NCBI GenBank assembly: GCA_028711365.1
Contig: JAQTSI010000004.1
Location: 1-41,714 of the forward strand
Origin: Methylococcaceae bacterium
GTDB lineage: Bacteria; Pseudomonadota; Gammaproteobacteria; Methylococcales; Methylococcaceae
DNA: 41,714 nucleotides
Direction: 5' to 3'
The translations under genes were made by a program, and so were the position numbers. The number at the start of each line of letters is the position of its first letter. Positions within the stretch are counted from its first letter, which is position 1. The notes beneath the pieces are model-generated. The model had not been told where the DNA came from. It was given only the letters and a program-made list of their open reading frames with translations, and searched no databases. Below are positions 8,854 to 18,900 of this stretch, piece by piece.

Positions 8854-9512
8854 TGGGGCCGATGAAGCTGCGACTCAAACACCTGGAGATTGGCGACTAT
8901 CGGCAAACCTGGGCGGCCATGCGGGAATTCACCGAATCACGCACCGACTCTACCGAAGATGAGATCTGGCTGGTGGAACATCCCCCCGTCTATACCCTGG
9001 GGCGTAACGGCGACCCGGCGCACATCCTGACTCATCATCCTTCGGCCAGGGATTTGCCGGTCGATATCGACGACATTCCCATCGTAAAAACCGATCGCGG
9101 CGGGCAGGTCACCTACCATGGCCCCGGCCAATTGATCGTCTACACCCTGTTCGATATCAATCGGCTCGGCATCGGCGTCCGCTCCCTGGTATCCGGTCTG
9201 GAAAATGCCGTCATCGCCACGTTGTCCCAGTACGGCCTGCGCGGCGAAGCCCGCCGCGATGCGCCGGGTGTTTATATCGACGGCAAGAAAATCGCTTCCT
9301 TGGGACTACGCATTCACAAAGGACGCAGTTACCATGGCTTGAGCCTGAACGTGGACATGGATTGTCGCCCCTTCACCGCCATCAACCCTTGCGGCTATGC
9401 GGGGCTGGAAGTCACTCAATTGCGTGATCTGGGCGTTCGGGTCAAACCGATGGAAGCCGCGATCCCTTTAATCCGGGCGATGGCGGATGAATTTGGATAT
9501 CAATGTTTCTGA
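8853..9512 (+). CDS. lipB: Octanoyl-[acyl carrier protein] transferase LipB
   Basis: Transfers the octanoyl group from acyl carrier protein to lipoyl domains of 2-oxoacid dehydrogenases and glycine cleavage protein H, the first step of lipoate assembly. I start at the ATG overlapping the mgtE stop (ATGA), giving 219 residues; M4 is an equally plausible start. The conserved [12 protein letters not shown] block, the catalytic lysine K146 in G-K-K-I-A-S-L-G and the catalytic cysteine C180 in N-P-C-G-Y are all present. LipA follows directly and overlaps the end of this gene. Confidence 0.96.
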   Translation: MGPMKLRLKHLEIGDYRQTWAAMREFTESRTDSTEDEIWLVEHPPVYTLGRNGDPAHILTHHPSARDLPVDIDDIPIVKTDRGGQVTYHGPGQLIVYTLFDINRLGIGVRSLVSGLENAVIATLSQYGLRGEARRDAPGVYIDGKKIASLGLRIHKGRSYHGLSLNVDMDCRPFTAINPCGYAGLEVTQLRDLGVRVKPMEAAIPLIRAMADEFGYQCF

Positions 9513-10515
9513 TGCGATAGAGATTCCCATGGCCGACCCTTTCCAAGCCCCCTCGCGGCAAACCCCTGAAACCCACCAACGCAAGGCCGACAAGCTTTCC
9601 CGCATTCCGGTCAAGGTCGAAACCGACCAGGCGATGCTACGCAAACCCGCCTGGATTCGCGTGCGCGCCGGGGATAACACAGAAAACCTGCGCATCAAGC
9701 GCCTGCTGCGGGAAAACGGCCTGCACTCGGTCTGCGAGGAGGCCGCCTGCCCTAACTTGGGCGAATGTTTCAGCCACGGCACGGCCACCTTCATGATCAT
9801 GGGCGATATCTGCACCCGCCGCTGCCCCTTTTGCGACGTAGCCCATGGCAAGCCCATGCCATTGGATGAACAGGAGCCGCAGCACCTGGCCCGCACCATC
9901 GCCGCCATGGGGCTGCGCTATGTGGTCATCACCTCGGTGGACCGCGACGACCTGCGCGATGGTGGAGCCGGTCATTTCGCCGCCTGTATCCAGGCTATTC
10001 GCCGGGAAACGCCGACTACGCGCATCGAAATCCTCGTGCCGGATTTTCGCGGAAGGATGGATAAAGCGCTGCAAGCCCTGAAGGATGATCCGCCGGATGT
10101 GTTCAATCACAATCTGGAAACGGTGCCCCGACTTTACCTTCAGGCCCGCCCTGGCGCGGATTACCCAAGTTCGCTGGAACTGTTGCGTCGATTCAAGGCG
10201 GCGCACCCGGATGTTCCCACCAAATCCGGCCTGATGCTGGGACTAGGGGAAAACCGGCCGGAAGTAGAGCAGACTCTGAAGGATTTGCACGAACAAGGCT
10301 GTGAAATGCTGACCCTCGGCCAATATCTACAGCCCAGCCGGGATCACCTCCCCGTCGCCCGCTACCTCGACCCGCAGGAATTCGACTCGCTGGCCGCCAC
10401 CGCCAAGGCGCTGGGTTTTGCCAGCGTCGCCAGCGCTCCTTTGGTCCGATCTTCCTATCACGCGGATTTACAGGCGGCGGAATTATCGCCAAACCTTTCA
10501 AACTCTGAACACTGA
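9487..10515 (+). CDS. lipA: Lipoyl synthase LipA (radical SAM)
   Basis: Radical-SAM enzyme that inserts two sulfurs into the octanoyl chain placed by LipB. Both iron-sulfur clusters are visible: the auxiliary cluster cysteines C83, C88 and C94, and the radical-SAM cluster C109-x3-C113-x2-C116. The C-terminal serine ligand motif (V-R-S-S-Y-H-A) is also present. The frame opens at 9487, 26 bases inside lipB, giving 342 residues; the ATG at 9529 would give a length closer to the typical family length and is a real alternative. It forms the end of the + strand block. Confidence 0.96.
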   Translation: MNLDINVSDAIEIPMADPFQAPSRQTPETHQRKADKLSRIPVKVETDQAMLRKPAWIRVRAGDNTENLRIKRLLRENGLHSVCEEAACPNLGECFSHGTATFMIMGDICTRRCPFCDVAHGKPMPLDEQEPQHLARTIAAMGLRYVVITSVDRDDLRDGGAGHFAACIQAIRRETPTTRIEILVPDFRGRMDKALQALKDDPPDVFNHNLETVPRLYLQARPGADYPSSLELLRRFKAAHPDVPTKSGLMLGLGENRPEVEQTLKDLHEQGCEMLTLGQYLQPSRDHLPVARYLDPQEFDSLAATAKALGFASVASAPLVRSSYHADLQAAELSPNLSNSEH

Positions 10516-10787
10516 ACTCGCTTGGTCAAAGAGTGCTATCGCCTGAAGACGGTTCGCGAAAGTCGCAGGACGTTTCAACCCCAGTCTATCGCAATATTGC
10601 TGAGCCCGGCTGCCAAAGTACCGAAGCGCCGTCTTGCTGGATTCTATGTTCCAGCGCGAACTGGCCCAATCGTTCCGGCAGTTCCTTCTCGAATCGCCGC
10701 GTGTTGCAGAGGCTCCAGCCAAACCTCCCAGTTCAAATGGGTGCGGGGAGCGCCTTAGGGCGGCGCAAACCCCTTCTCCAGTCGCCG

Positions 10788-11990
10788 TCACCCTTGCTCG
10801 AACCGCGCAGGCAACAGGGTCAGTCCCTGGTAAGCGGCATCGCCTGGCTGCACGACATGGATCTTCAGCAGGCGCCCCGCATAGGATTCGATTTTCCCGG
10901 CGACGGAAAATTGCGCCGCCAGACGGTAAACGCCCGCCGTCAGCGACAGGAAGGGGATTTCCAGACGGATGCGGCCTTTGCCTCTAGGCAGCTTGAATAG
11001 TGTGCCGGTTTGAGCCGAGTCGACCGAGGCGATCAACACCTCGGCGGCGTTCCAGAACTGCACGATCAAAGCAGCTTCCAGTTCCGAATTCGCCTCATAC
11101 TCCACCATAATCCCCAAGGCTTTGCCTGTCTGGATCGGGGATTCGTCTACCCGCAGCGAGCCGATCTTTACTAACCCCAAGCAATCCATGGGGGGCTTCA
11201 TCAAGCTGCCTAGGGGTTGGAGTTGCCGGTTGAGGTATCCCACCGACTCGTAATATTTATAATAAAGGGCATCCGGCTCGCCCCAGCCGATTTGCCGGCC
11301 ATCGAACAGCAGCAGGCAGCGGTCGGCCACCTGGCGTATGTTCATTTCCGAGTGCGACACGAACACGATGGCCGTGCCGTTGCGCTTGATCTGATCGAGT
11401 CGGTCCAGGGCGCGGATTTGAAAAGCGATATCGCCCACCGCCAGCACCTCGTCCACCAGCAAAATATCGGTATGCAGGCTGGTGGCGATGGAGAATTCCA
11501 GGCGGGCGTACATGCCATCGGAATAGGTCTTCACCGGTCGGTCGATGGCTTCTTCCAGTTCGGCAAAAGCGACGATCTCACCCAGCTTGGCGTCCGTTTC
11601 CCGGGTGCCTAGTCCCAGTTGCTGACATTGGATATAGATGTTTTCCCGGCCGCTCAACAGGGGGTGGAAACCCGAGCCGATGCGGATCAACGATTTGATC
11701 GGCCCCAAAATCAGCAGACGCCCGGCATCGGGGCGATATTCGCGGTTGATCAGCTTGAGCAGGGTGCTCTTGCCGGCCCCATTCGGACCGATCAAGCCCA
11801 GGCATTCCCCCCGTTCCACGCTGAATGAAATATCCCGCAAGGCCCAGAATTCATCCTTGCGCAGATGCTCCGCTGGCTTCAGATGTAGGAGGCTGCGCGA
11901 GAAATCCTGCAGGCCATGGAGGATGCCGCCAGCCCAGGAGCGATGGAATTTCTTGCTGACACGGTCGACCAGGATGAGTTCGTTCGGCAC
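10788..11990 (-). CDS. wzt: Wzt-type ABC transporter ATP-binding protein, without a neighbouring permease
   Basis: ATPase of the polysaccharide/O-antigen ABC exporter family (Wzt/TagH/RfbE type). The 400 residues have Walker A G-P-N-G-A-G-K74-S-T, the signature Y-S-D-G-M, Walker B I-L-L-V-D-E-V and the H-loop V-S-H-S. Roughly residues 250-400 form a beta-rich C-terminal domain of the kind that binds the exported glycan in Wzt. A Wzm permease gene normally precedes it, but the 840 bases upstream hold only degraded sequence, and no glycosyltransferases are nearby. It may work with a permease elsewhere or be left over from a lost locus. Confidence 0.85.
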   Translation of the reverse strand: MPNELILVDRVSKKFHRSWAGGILHGLQDFSRSLLHLKPAEHLRKDEFWALRDISFSVERGECLGLIGPNGAGKSTLLKLINREYRPDAGRLLILGPIKSLIRIGSGFHPLLSGRENIYIQCQQLGLGTRETDAKLGEIVAFAELEEAIDRPVKTYSDGMYARLEFSIATSLHTDILLVDEVLAVGDIAFQIRALDRLDQIKRNGTAIVFVSHSEMNIRQVADRCLLLFDGRQIGWGEPDALYYKYYESVGYLNRQLQPLGSLMKPPMDCLGLVKIGSLRVDESPIQTGKALGIMVEYEANSELEAALIVQFWNAAEVLIASVDSAQTGTLFKLPRGKGRIRLEIPFLSLTAGVYRLAAQFSVAGKIESYAGRLLKIHVVQPGDAAYQGLTLLPARFEQG

Positions 11991-12114
11991 GGGATTGAGA
12001 GTTTAAGCGTGGATATTCGGCAGTTCTAAGGATCAAGTGTTTGAGCCGGTACCTGCCGGGAAAGGAACCGGCCATGGCAAGGTGACCGGCACCCACCCGA
12101 TGGCATGGACCCGC

Positions 12115-12420
12115 TCAAGCGTTGAACACGCCTTCCAGCGAAGTGGCGGTCAGCACCGTATCACCCCAACGAAGCAGCGTTTCTATATCGGCCCGGCGTA
12201 CGAGAGCCCTATCGGTTTCGTTCAAGGGATCAAATCGAAGTTCCAGAAGTCGAAGCACAACCTCACCTTCCTGCCGACCCTGCGTTTCCATTCTTCCGTC
12301 CACTCGGTGACTCGCTCTGCCAACATGCTCTGAACCTCGGTCAAGTCGCTGATGCTGCCCAATTCTACGCCCGGCCTCTTGCCCGGTAAAAACCCCCGTT
12401 TCAGCCAAACGGTGAAGCCC
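12115..12420 (-). pseudogene. Frameshifted remnant of an Rpn/PD-(D/E)XK-type nuclease gene (C-terminal DUF4351-like part)
   Basis: Two adjoining minus-strand frames read like consecutive parts of one protein. The upstream part (about 12410 down to 12285) gives F-T-V-W-L-K-R-G-F-L-P-G, then D-L-T-E-V-Q-S-M-L-A-E-R-V and T-E-W-T-E-E-W-K. The downstream part (about 12280 to 12115) gives E-G-E-V-V-L-R-L-L-E-L-R-F and L-L-R-W-G-D-T-V-L-T-A-T-S-L-E-G-V-F. This order is that of the C-terminal third of Rpn family recombination-promoting nucleases/putative transposases. A frameshift near 12280 separates the two, and the N-terminal nuclease part is absent. I assign the family by recall of its C-terminal pattern, not by a search. 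Confidence 0.6.
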
Positions 12421-12489
12421 CCCGCAATGACGTTTGCCCCGGTACCTGCAAGCTAAGTGACCAAGGCTGCGATCGCTTCCAATGCGCCG

Positions 12490-12584
12490 TCATACCGGCA
12501 GGGAGCCCGTATCCAGGTTGCCGGGATGTTTCTGGGCTATGCCATCCCCTGGAGGCTGGGTTCCGGCAATCCCTACCGGTATGA
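12490..12584. repeat. REP/MITE-like inverted repeat
   Basis: TCATACCGGCAGGGA at 12490-12504 is repeated in inverse orientation at 12570-12584 (TCCCTACCGGTATGA, one mismatch). The arms also share flanking GTATCCAG/CTGGAG-like sequence further in. It looks like an intergenic repetitive element able to form a long hairpin. It lies between the nuclease remnant and the porin gene, in DNA with no convincing coding sequence. Confidence 0.5.
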
Positions 12585-12833
12585 GTGCGCCTGTGAGAGC
12601 ATATCATCAACAGAGTGAAAGTCCCTGTCAAAGGAAGCTATCAACTTTGTAGCCGAAGGTCGCTACGTCGCCGCTATCAAAGCCCTTCTTCGACATCGGC
12701 CATTTCCTGGGGCAAGGATGGTCTTTAGGGTAAAAAAACCTCGCTTCCGCCGGGGCTGCAAGAATGATAGCGGACGTCAGCCAAAATCCTGAAATGGATT
12801 CGATAATAGCTGGAACAGTGGATAGGGCTCGCA
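12585..12833. other. Gene-free stretch downstream of the porin gene
   Basis: No frame here has convincing protein character. A run of T preceded by a weak GC-rich hairpin on the minus strand (about 12727-12751) could end the porin transcript, with one mismatch in the stem. I see nothing else I can support. Confidence 0.3.
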
Positions 12834-14012
12834 TCAGAACTGGATGACCGCGTCCAGACCCAACAGAACTTGGTCATGCCTGTGTCCGCCGTCAAAAGGC
12901 GCGAGTTGCGCCTGTGCCCTGTCGTAACGAATTTCCGGGCGGATCGTCAGCCAGTTCTCGGGTTTCCAGTTCAAACCCGCCGTCAGGGCGTAATAATTGG
13001 CGGCACCTGCCGAATAACGGAATCCGTCGTCATCCCGAAACCATTCACCGCGCAATCCTAAGCCCCAAGCATCGCTCGCCTGGTAGATGAGGTAATGGAC
13101 GATGGAATGCCAATCGGCATTTTTCCCCTGAACGGCATGGACCTGGCTTCCTCCATCGTGCTGGAGCACATAGCGCCACCGGCCGAAGTTTTGTTGGAGG
13201 ATCGCCGAGTAATACACCAGTTCGGAACTGTGGTGTTCGTAGACATCGCCCTGCAATACCGAAAAGGAAATACTGGTACCCGTGTCGGCGTTGCTCCAGG
13301 TCAGCCCGCTCATATGGCTCCAGGCCCCGAAATCGCGGTCGAAATTATCCGCACCGGTGACCGCACCGAGATTGAGGCTCCATTGCTCGTCGAGTGCATA
13401 ACTGAACAGGGCTCCAGTGGTGGTGAAAGGAGAGGACTTGAAGCTATAGGTGTGGGAGGAAAAGAAGTTCGGCGACGAAGGGACCGACTCGTAGCCGATG
13501 ATGGTGTAAAAATGGCCAAGTTTTGCGCTCAGGCCGTTGCCGATGGGGGCAAAGACTTCCACATAGGCTTGCGGAAGGGCGATGCGATAGAAGCGCAAGT
13601 CGCGCCCGCTGATCAAATCCATGTCCCAATGGCCGCTCGCCTGGGTATAGCGGGTATCGGTGCCGAACATGAAGTCGAAGCGTCCGCCCACATCCCAGTT
13701 CGCCGTTTTGGTGACGGCTTTTTCGATGAAAAGGTTCAACTGGTACAAATGAAACTCGCCGGATCGATCGGTCATGGAAACCGGACCGTTGTTGTGATCG
13801 TCCGGATCGTCGGTGTTATAGTGGATACCCGCAGTCGCCCAGCCGCCGAGATTCACTCCGTAGGCTTGCAGTCTGGTCCAATTGGAAGCATCCCTGCCCG
13901 TGAGCGCGGCGATTAGGCCGGTCGACGCGGTATCATCGGCGCTGGCCGTGAAGTGCAAGACCATCAAGGCGCAAGCGCCGAACAATGGTCGGAAGTTAAG
14001 ATGGCGTGTCAT
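12834..14012 (-). CDS. OmpL-like outer-membrane beta-barrel porin (BBP2 family)
   Basis: Predicted outer-membrane beta-barrel of 392 residues. It has a signal peptide (about 1-25, ending TASA-DD), then alternating amphipathic strands rich in aromatic residues with loops rich in Asp, Gly and Asn. It ends in V-I-Q-F, with the terminal Phe expected for assembly by the BAM complex. Blocks such as N-L-F-I-E-K-A-V, L-P-Q-A-Y-V-E-V-F-A-P, G-H-F-Y-T-I-I-G-Y-E-S-V and F-S-S-H-T-Y-S-F fit the 'putative beta-barrel porin-2, OmpL-like' family. The substrate is not known. It is monocistronic, with gene-free DNA on both sides. Confidence 0.82.
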   Translation of the reverse strand: MTRHLNFRPLFGACALMVLHFTASADDTASTGLIAALTGRDASNWTRLQAYGVNLGGWATAGIHYNTDDPDDHNNGPVSMTDRSGEFHLYQLNLFIEKAVTKTANWDVGGRFDFMFGTDTRYTQASGHWDMDLISGRDLRFYRIALPQAYVEVFAPIGNGLSAKLGHFYTIIGYESVPSSPNFFSSHTYSFKSSPFTTTGALFSYALDEQWSLNLGAVTGADNFDRDFGAWSHMSGLTWSNADTGTSISFSVLQGDVYEHHSSELVYYSAILQQNFGRWRYVLQHDGGSQVHAVQGKNADWHSIVHYLIYQASDAWGLGLRGEWFRDDDGFRYSAGAANYYALTAGLNWKPENWLTIRPEIRYDRAQAQLAPFDGGHRHDQVLLGLDAVIQF

Positions 14013-14186
14013 GGTCGTTCGAGTTCGTGATGGTCGTGGCCAGGATTGCGGAAATCCGATAACGCGTCCGGATCCTGTTTTAACATACTACCCCGTTGGA
14101 TCGGGTAGTGAACCAGTGTGTCAACGCCGCGGCCGTTCACAGTCAGCGGAATTTCATGTAGGCTTTACCGCCCAGCCTCTCGCCAA

Positions 14187-14214
14187 CTGAAAAAGCCCCT
14201 TGAATGAAACGGGG
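14187..14214 (-). terminator. Rho-independent terminator on the minus strand
   Basis: Reading the minus strand, GCCCC...GGGGC closes a hairpin that is followed at once by TTTTT. It would end a minus-strand transcript arriving from about 14500-14215, where no clear gene exists. Confidence 0.55.
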
Positions 14215-14500
14215 CGCCCCGAGGTCTACGCCTAAAGGGGAAGCCCGGCAAGCGAACGCGCCGGGGCATGGCCGCACCGATACTCTCGATTCGATCCACG
14301 ACCCTCACTGCTAGGCCTGCGGTCGGGTTTTGGCCCTCTGCCCAAAGCCCATGCCAGATCAGGGGTTACCCGTCGGGGCGAGCGCAAGACCCCTCTTCGA
14401 ATTCGGACCCGATGGCCGGCGCGGCGATCATGGATCAAGCCGTCAGTTGAAGGTATTCGGGGAAAACCGCGTTTCACTGCATCGTTAGCAAAGGTAGACA
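14215..14500 (-). ncRNA. Possible non-coding RNA between the porin gene and mpl
   Basis: About 290 bases without a convincing protein gene lie directly upstream of a minus-strand terminator. A frame of about 100 codons (14232-14540) is open but has the Arg/Pro/Gly-rich composition of translated GC-rich noncoding DNA. Several local inverted segments (for example CCCCGGCGCG...CGCTTGCCGGG near 14240-14265) suggest RNA structure. I do not recognise it as 6S, 4.5S, RNase P or tmRNA. It could instead be repetitive intergenic DNA. Confidence 0.25.
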
Positions 14501-14502
14501 AA

Positions 14503-15882
14503 GTGCACATACACATCTTGGGAATTTGCGGCACCTTCATGGGTGGATTGGCCTTGATGGCCAGGGAGTTGGGTCATAAGGTCACCGGTTCGGACCAGAA
14601 TGTTTATCCTCCCATGAGCGTTCAACTGGAGGAACAGGGGATAGCCTTGTTCAAGGGTTACGATCCGGCCAACCTGGAACCGCGCCCCGATCTGGTCGTC
14701 ATCGGCAATGCCCTGTCGCGGGGCAATCCCGAGGTGGAAGCGGTGCTGAATCTGGGATTGGCCTATACCTCCGGTCCGCGCTGGCTGTACGAGACCCTGC
14801 TGAAAGACCGCTGGGTGCTCGCCGTGGCCGGAACCCACGGCAAGACCACCACCTCGGCCATGCTGGCCTGGATCCTGGAATGCGCCGGATCGCGCCCCGG
14901 TTTTCTCATCGGCGGCATTCCACTGAATTTCGGCATCTCCGCCCGGTTGGGCCGTTCCCCTTATTTCGTCATCGAAGCCGACGAATACGACACCGCCTTC
15001 TTCGACAAACGCTCCAAGTTTCTCCATTACCGCCCCCGCACCGCCATTCTCAACAACCTGGAATACGACCACGCCGACATTTTCCCCGACTTGATGGCGA
15101 TCCAGCGCCAGTTCCACCAATTGGTGCGGATGGTGCCGGGCAATGGCTTGATCATCGCCCCGGCGGTGGACGAGAACCTGGCCGAAACCCTGCGCATGGG
15201 CTGCTGGACGCGGGTGGAAACCATCGCCCTGGCCGAGGAAACCGCATCCTCCTACTGGCAGGCACGGCTCAAGCAGCCGGATGGTAGCGAATTCGAAGTA
15301 TGCAAGGGCGGCGGGAAACGCGGAACGGTCAGTTGGGAGCTAAGCGGCCTGCATAATGTGCGCAACGGTTTGGCCGCCATCGCCGCCGCCTGCCATGCCG
15401 GCATCGAACCGGAAAAGGCCGCATCCGCCCTATGCCGCTTCAAGAATGTCAAGCGCCGGCTGGAAGTGCGCGCCCGCGTGAACGGCATTACCCTGTACGA
15501 CGATTTCGCCCACCATCCCACCGCCATCGCCACCACCTTGGAGGGTTTGCGCGCCAAGGTCGGCAATGCGCGCATCGTCGCCGTGCTGGAGCCGCGTTCC
15601 AACAGCATGCGCTTAGGGGTACATGCCGATGCCCTGGCCGGCTCGCTCAAGGCCGCGGACCACGCCATCATCTACCAGCCTCAGCAACTGGGCTGGGATG
15701 TCCGCCAATCGGCGGCAGGAACGCCGGGCCTCAGCGTCATGGAATCGGTGGACGAAATCGTCGTCAAACTGGCCGCCGAATCCCACCCCGGCGATCATTT
15801 GGTGTTCATGAGCAATGGCAGCTTCGGGGGAATTCATTGCAAGGTGGAGGAAGCCTTGCGGCAAGGATTCCAGCACCCGTAG
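14503..15882 (+). CDS. mpl: UDP-N-acetylmuramate:L-Ala-gamma-D-Glu-meso-DAP ligase Mpl
   Basis: Peptidoglycan recycling enzyme that joins the recovered tripeptide L-Ala-gamma-D-Glu-meso-DAP to UDP-MurNAc. It belongs to the Mur ligase family, with 459 residues and a GTG start. There is an N-terminal Rossmann-like domain (M-H-I-H-I-L-G-I-C-G), the ATP-binding loop G-T-H-G-K114-T-T-T, the central block E-A-D-E-Y-D-T-A-F-F-D-K-R-S-K-F, and a C-terminal domain with Y-D-D-F-A-H-H-P-T. That last set distinguishes Mpl from MurC. It is probably transcribed alone and ended by a hairpin at 15891. Confidence 0.96.
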   Translation: MHIHILGICGTFMGGLALMARELGHKVTGSDQNVYPPMSVQLEEQGIALFKGYDPANLEPRPDLVVIGNALSRGNPEVEAVLNLGLAYTSGPRWLYETLLKDRWVLAVAGTHGKTTTSAMLAWILECAGSRPGFLIGGIPLNFGISARLGRSPYFVIEADEYDTAFFDKRSKFLHYRPRTAILNNLEYDHADIFPDLMAIQRQFHQLVRMVPGNGLIIAPAVDENLAETLRMGCWTRVETIALAEETASSYWQARLKQPDGSEFEVCKGGGKRGTVSWELSGLHNVRNGLAAIAAACHAGIEPEKAASALCRFKNVKRRLEVRARVNGITLYDDFAHHPTAIATTLEGLRAKVGNARIVAVLEPRSNSMRLGVHADALAGSLKAADHAIIYQPQQLGWDVRQSAAGTPGLSVMESVDEIVVKLAAESHPGDHLVFMSNGSFGGIHCKVEEALRQGFQHP

Positions 15883-15890
15883 CGAAGTTT

Positions 15891-15915
15891 GAGCGCGTCA
15901 AGCGCTCGATTTTCT
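15891..15915 (+). terminator. Candidate terminator after mpl
   Basis: GAGCGC (15891-15896) pairs perfectly with GCGCTC (15902-15907) over a 5-base loop, followed by GATTTTCT. The stem is short and the T-run is modest. Confidence 0.45.
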
Positions 15916-15970
15916 CTATCCTGCTTGAGACGGCGTACACTATCGCATCCCTCTCAGGCAGGAGCATGAC

Positions 15971-18900
15971 ATGAGACCATTTTCCCTCATCGCCCTATGG
16001 CTCGCCATTTTCCTTTCCCAGACCCTCGCCGCCAAACCCCTGGCCCCCCAGGATGCGCCCGAACCGCTCAAGCCCTGGATAGGCTGGGCGCTGTACGACG
16101 AAGAGCAGCGGCTTTGTCCCTTTCTCTATAGTCATTTCGAGGAGCGCCGTTGCGCCTGGCCTTCCCGGCTGGAGTTGAACCTGGAAGAGCGCTACGGCAG
16201 TTTCACCGCGTTTTGGCAAGTGGACGCGGAAAGCTGGGTAGATCTGCCCGGCGATACCGCCCTCTGGCCCCAGCAGGTGGAACTGGACGGCAAGCCGGCC
16301 CTGGTATCCTCCCGAGCCGATGGCCCGGCGCTGTGGCTGACGCCGGGCAAGCACCGGCTAAGCGGACGCTTCGCCTGGAAGCGGTTGCCTGAGAGTCTCG
16401 CCATTCCCCGTGACAGCGGTCTCATCAGCCTGATGGTGAAAGGCAAGCCGGTCAAGCCGGTGTTCAACGAACAGCAACAGCTCTGGATACAGGGCGAGCA
16501 ATGGCCGCAACGGGAGGATGTCGCCAATGGCTTGACCCTGCGGGTGTTCCGCAAGATTACCGATGCGGCCGCGTTGCGCGTGACGACCCGGCTGGACCTG
16601 GAAGTGGCGGGGGTGCAAAGGGAAGTTCTGCTGTCCGGCAGTCTCCTGCCCGATTCCATCCCTCTGCAACTGAACAGTCCGCTGCCGGCGCGTCTGGAAA
16701 CGGATGGGCGCTTGCGCGTGCTGGTGCGCCCCGGCCATTGGCAGATCGAGCTGATCGGCCGTCATAGCGGCGAAATCTTGGCGCTGTCATTGCCATCCAA
16801 TCCGGTGGAAGACTGGCCGGACGAAGAGATCTGGTCGTTCGAGGCCAATCGCGAGATCCGGGTGGTGGAAATCGGGGGCGCGCCGGCGGTCGTCCCGCGC
16901 GAGACCGAGATGCCGCAGGAATGGAAGAACCTGCCCGCTTATCGCCTGCAGGCCGGCGGCAAACTGGATTTCAAGCCATTGCGTCGCGGCGATCCCGACG
17001 CCGCTCCGGACCGGCTGACTCTGCGTCGCCAGTTTTGGCTGGATTTCGACGGCGGCGGTTATACCGTCCGCGATGAAATCGACGGCAGCCTAAGCCGCGA
17101 TTGGCGGCTGGAGGCTTTGGCCGGCGGGAAACTGGGGCGGGTGGACATCGACGGTGCGCCGCAATTGATCACGTTCAGGGATGCATCCGGCCCATCCGGC
17201 GTGGAGATTCGCCGGGGCCAGGTGCGGTTGGGAGCCGACAGCCGAGTGGAAAACGGCCTCTCGCGCCTTTCGGCGACCGGCTGGGCGCGGGATTTCCAGA
17301 GCGTATCCGCCGAGCTGAACCTGCCGCCGGGCTGGCGCTTGTTGGCCGCCACCGGGGTGGACAATGCACCGGGGACCTGGGTGGGGGCCTGGACTTTGTT
17401 GGACCTATTTCTGGCGCTCATCGCCACCCTCGTCGTCGTTCGCCTGCGCGGCGGGTTGCCGGGAATCCTGGCGGCGGCGGCTTTGGCCCTGCTTTGGCAT
17501 GAGCCGAATGCCCCGCGCTATGTCTGGTTGAATCTGCTCGTCGCCATCGCTTTGCTGCAAGAGCTGCCGACGGGGCGCATCGCCCAGGCGCTCAGGTTTT
17601 ACCGCAATCTCACCGCTCTGGTTTTGGCCTTCATCGCCCTGCCCTTCATGGTGGAGCAGGTGAGGCTGGGGATTTATCCGCAATTGGAATCGCCCCGGGC
17701 GCAGGCGGGCGCCTCACCCAGACAGGATAAAGCCCCAGCCGCACCTCAAGCGATGGCCCCGCCGGTGTACGAGTCGAAAGCGATGTCGTCCGATCAGATC
17801 GAAGAGCCTGCCACCGCGCCTCCCCCCGCCCTGGAATCGGTCCCCAGACCCGCGCCTTCACGCGGGGAACTCCGTCAACGCCAGGCGCCGGAAAAACACG
17901 CCCTGCTCAAGAAACACAGGCCCGAGGTCGAAGGCGGTGCGGAACAATTGAGCGAGACCGATCCGGACGCCATCACCCAGACCGGCCCCGGATTGCCCCA
18001 ATGGCATTGGAATACCGTGGTTTTGAGTTGGAACGGTCCGGTGCTGGGGAGCCAGGAATTCAGGCTGTTCTTGCTCTCGCCCTCGATCAATCTGTTGCTC
18101 AACCTGCTGCGGGTGATCCTGCTCATCGCCCTGGCCTGGGTGCTGCTCATGGGGGGCAGGACGATAAGCCAATGGCCCTGGCCGGGCATCAAATCCCTGT
18201 CCCTGCTGGTTCTGGCCGCCTTGTGCGTTCCCCAGGCCAAGGCCGATATGCCCGCCAAGGAATTGCTGGAAGAATTGAAGACCCGCTTGCTGGCCCCGCC
18301 GGAGTGTCTGCCGGAATGCGCGCAAATCTCGCTGATGCGGCTGCGCTTCGGTGCCGATGAGTTGAGCCAGGTGCTGGAAATCCACGCCCAGGCGGCGACG
18401 GCCGTGCCCCTGCCGGCCCAGGAAGGGCAATGGCTACCCAGCCAATCCAGCGTGGACGGCGCTGCGGCGGAGAGGCTGTTCCGCTCCGCCGACGGCGGAC
18501 TGTGGCTGGGTTTGCCAGCGGGGCGTCATGAAGTCGTGCTGGCCGGCCCATTGCCGGCACGCGGCCAGGTACAACTGGCTCTGCCCCTGCGCCCGCATCG
18601 GGTGGAGCTGGAAGGCGGTGGCTGGCGAGTGGAAGGCATCAAGGAAAACGGCGAACCGGAACCGCAACTGCAACTGACCCGCACGCTCGGGGCCGAGCAG
18701 GCCGCGCCGGAACTGGAGGCGAGGCCCCTGCCGCCATTCCTGGAGGTGCAAAGAACCCTGCATCTGGGATTGAACTGGCGCGTTGTTACCCGGGTGGTCC
18801 GGATCTCGCCGACCGACTCGCCGGTGGTGGTCGAAATCCCGTTGCTGGAAGGCGAGTCGGTCACCAGTTCCGGCTTGCAGGTGAAAAACGGCCTGGTTGC

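Noticed and set aside
10498-10791. 97-codon minus-strand frame starting with GTG on the wzt stop
   Set aside because: The GTGA overlap is tempting, but the sequence shows no recognisable pattern and runs into the end of lipA. The gap 10516-10787 may be decayed sequence, and I see no gene in it.
12628-12834. 68-codon minus-strand frame downstream of the porin gene
   Set aside because: No recognisable features, and it includes the likely terminator region of the porin gene.
14232-14540. 102-codon minus-strand frame between the porin gene and mpl
   Set aside because: Arg/Pro/Gly-rich composition typical of translated noncoding DNA, and it overlaps the mpl start.
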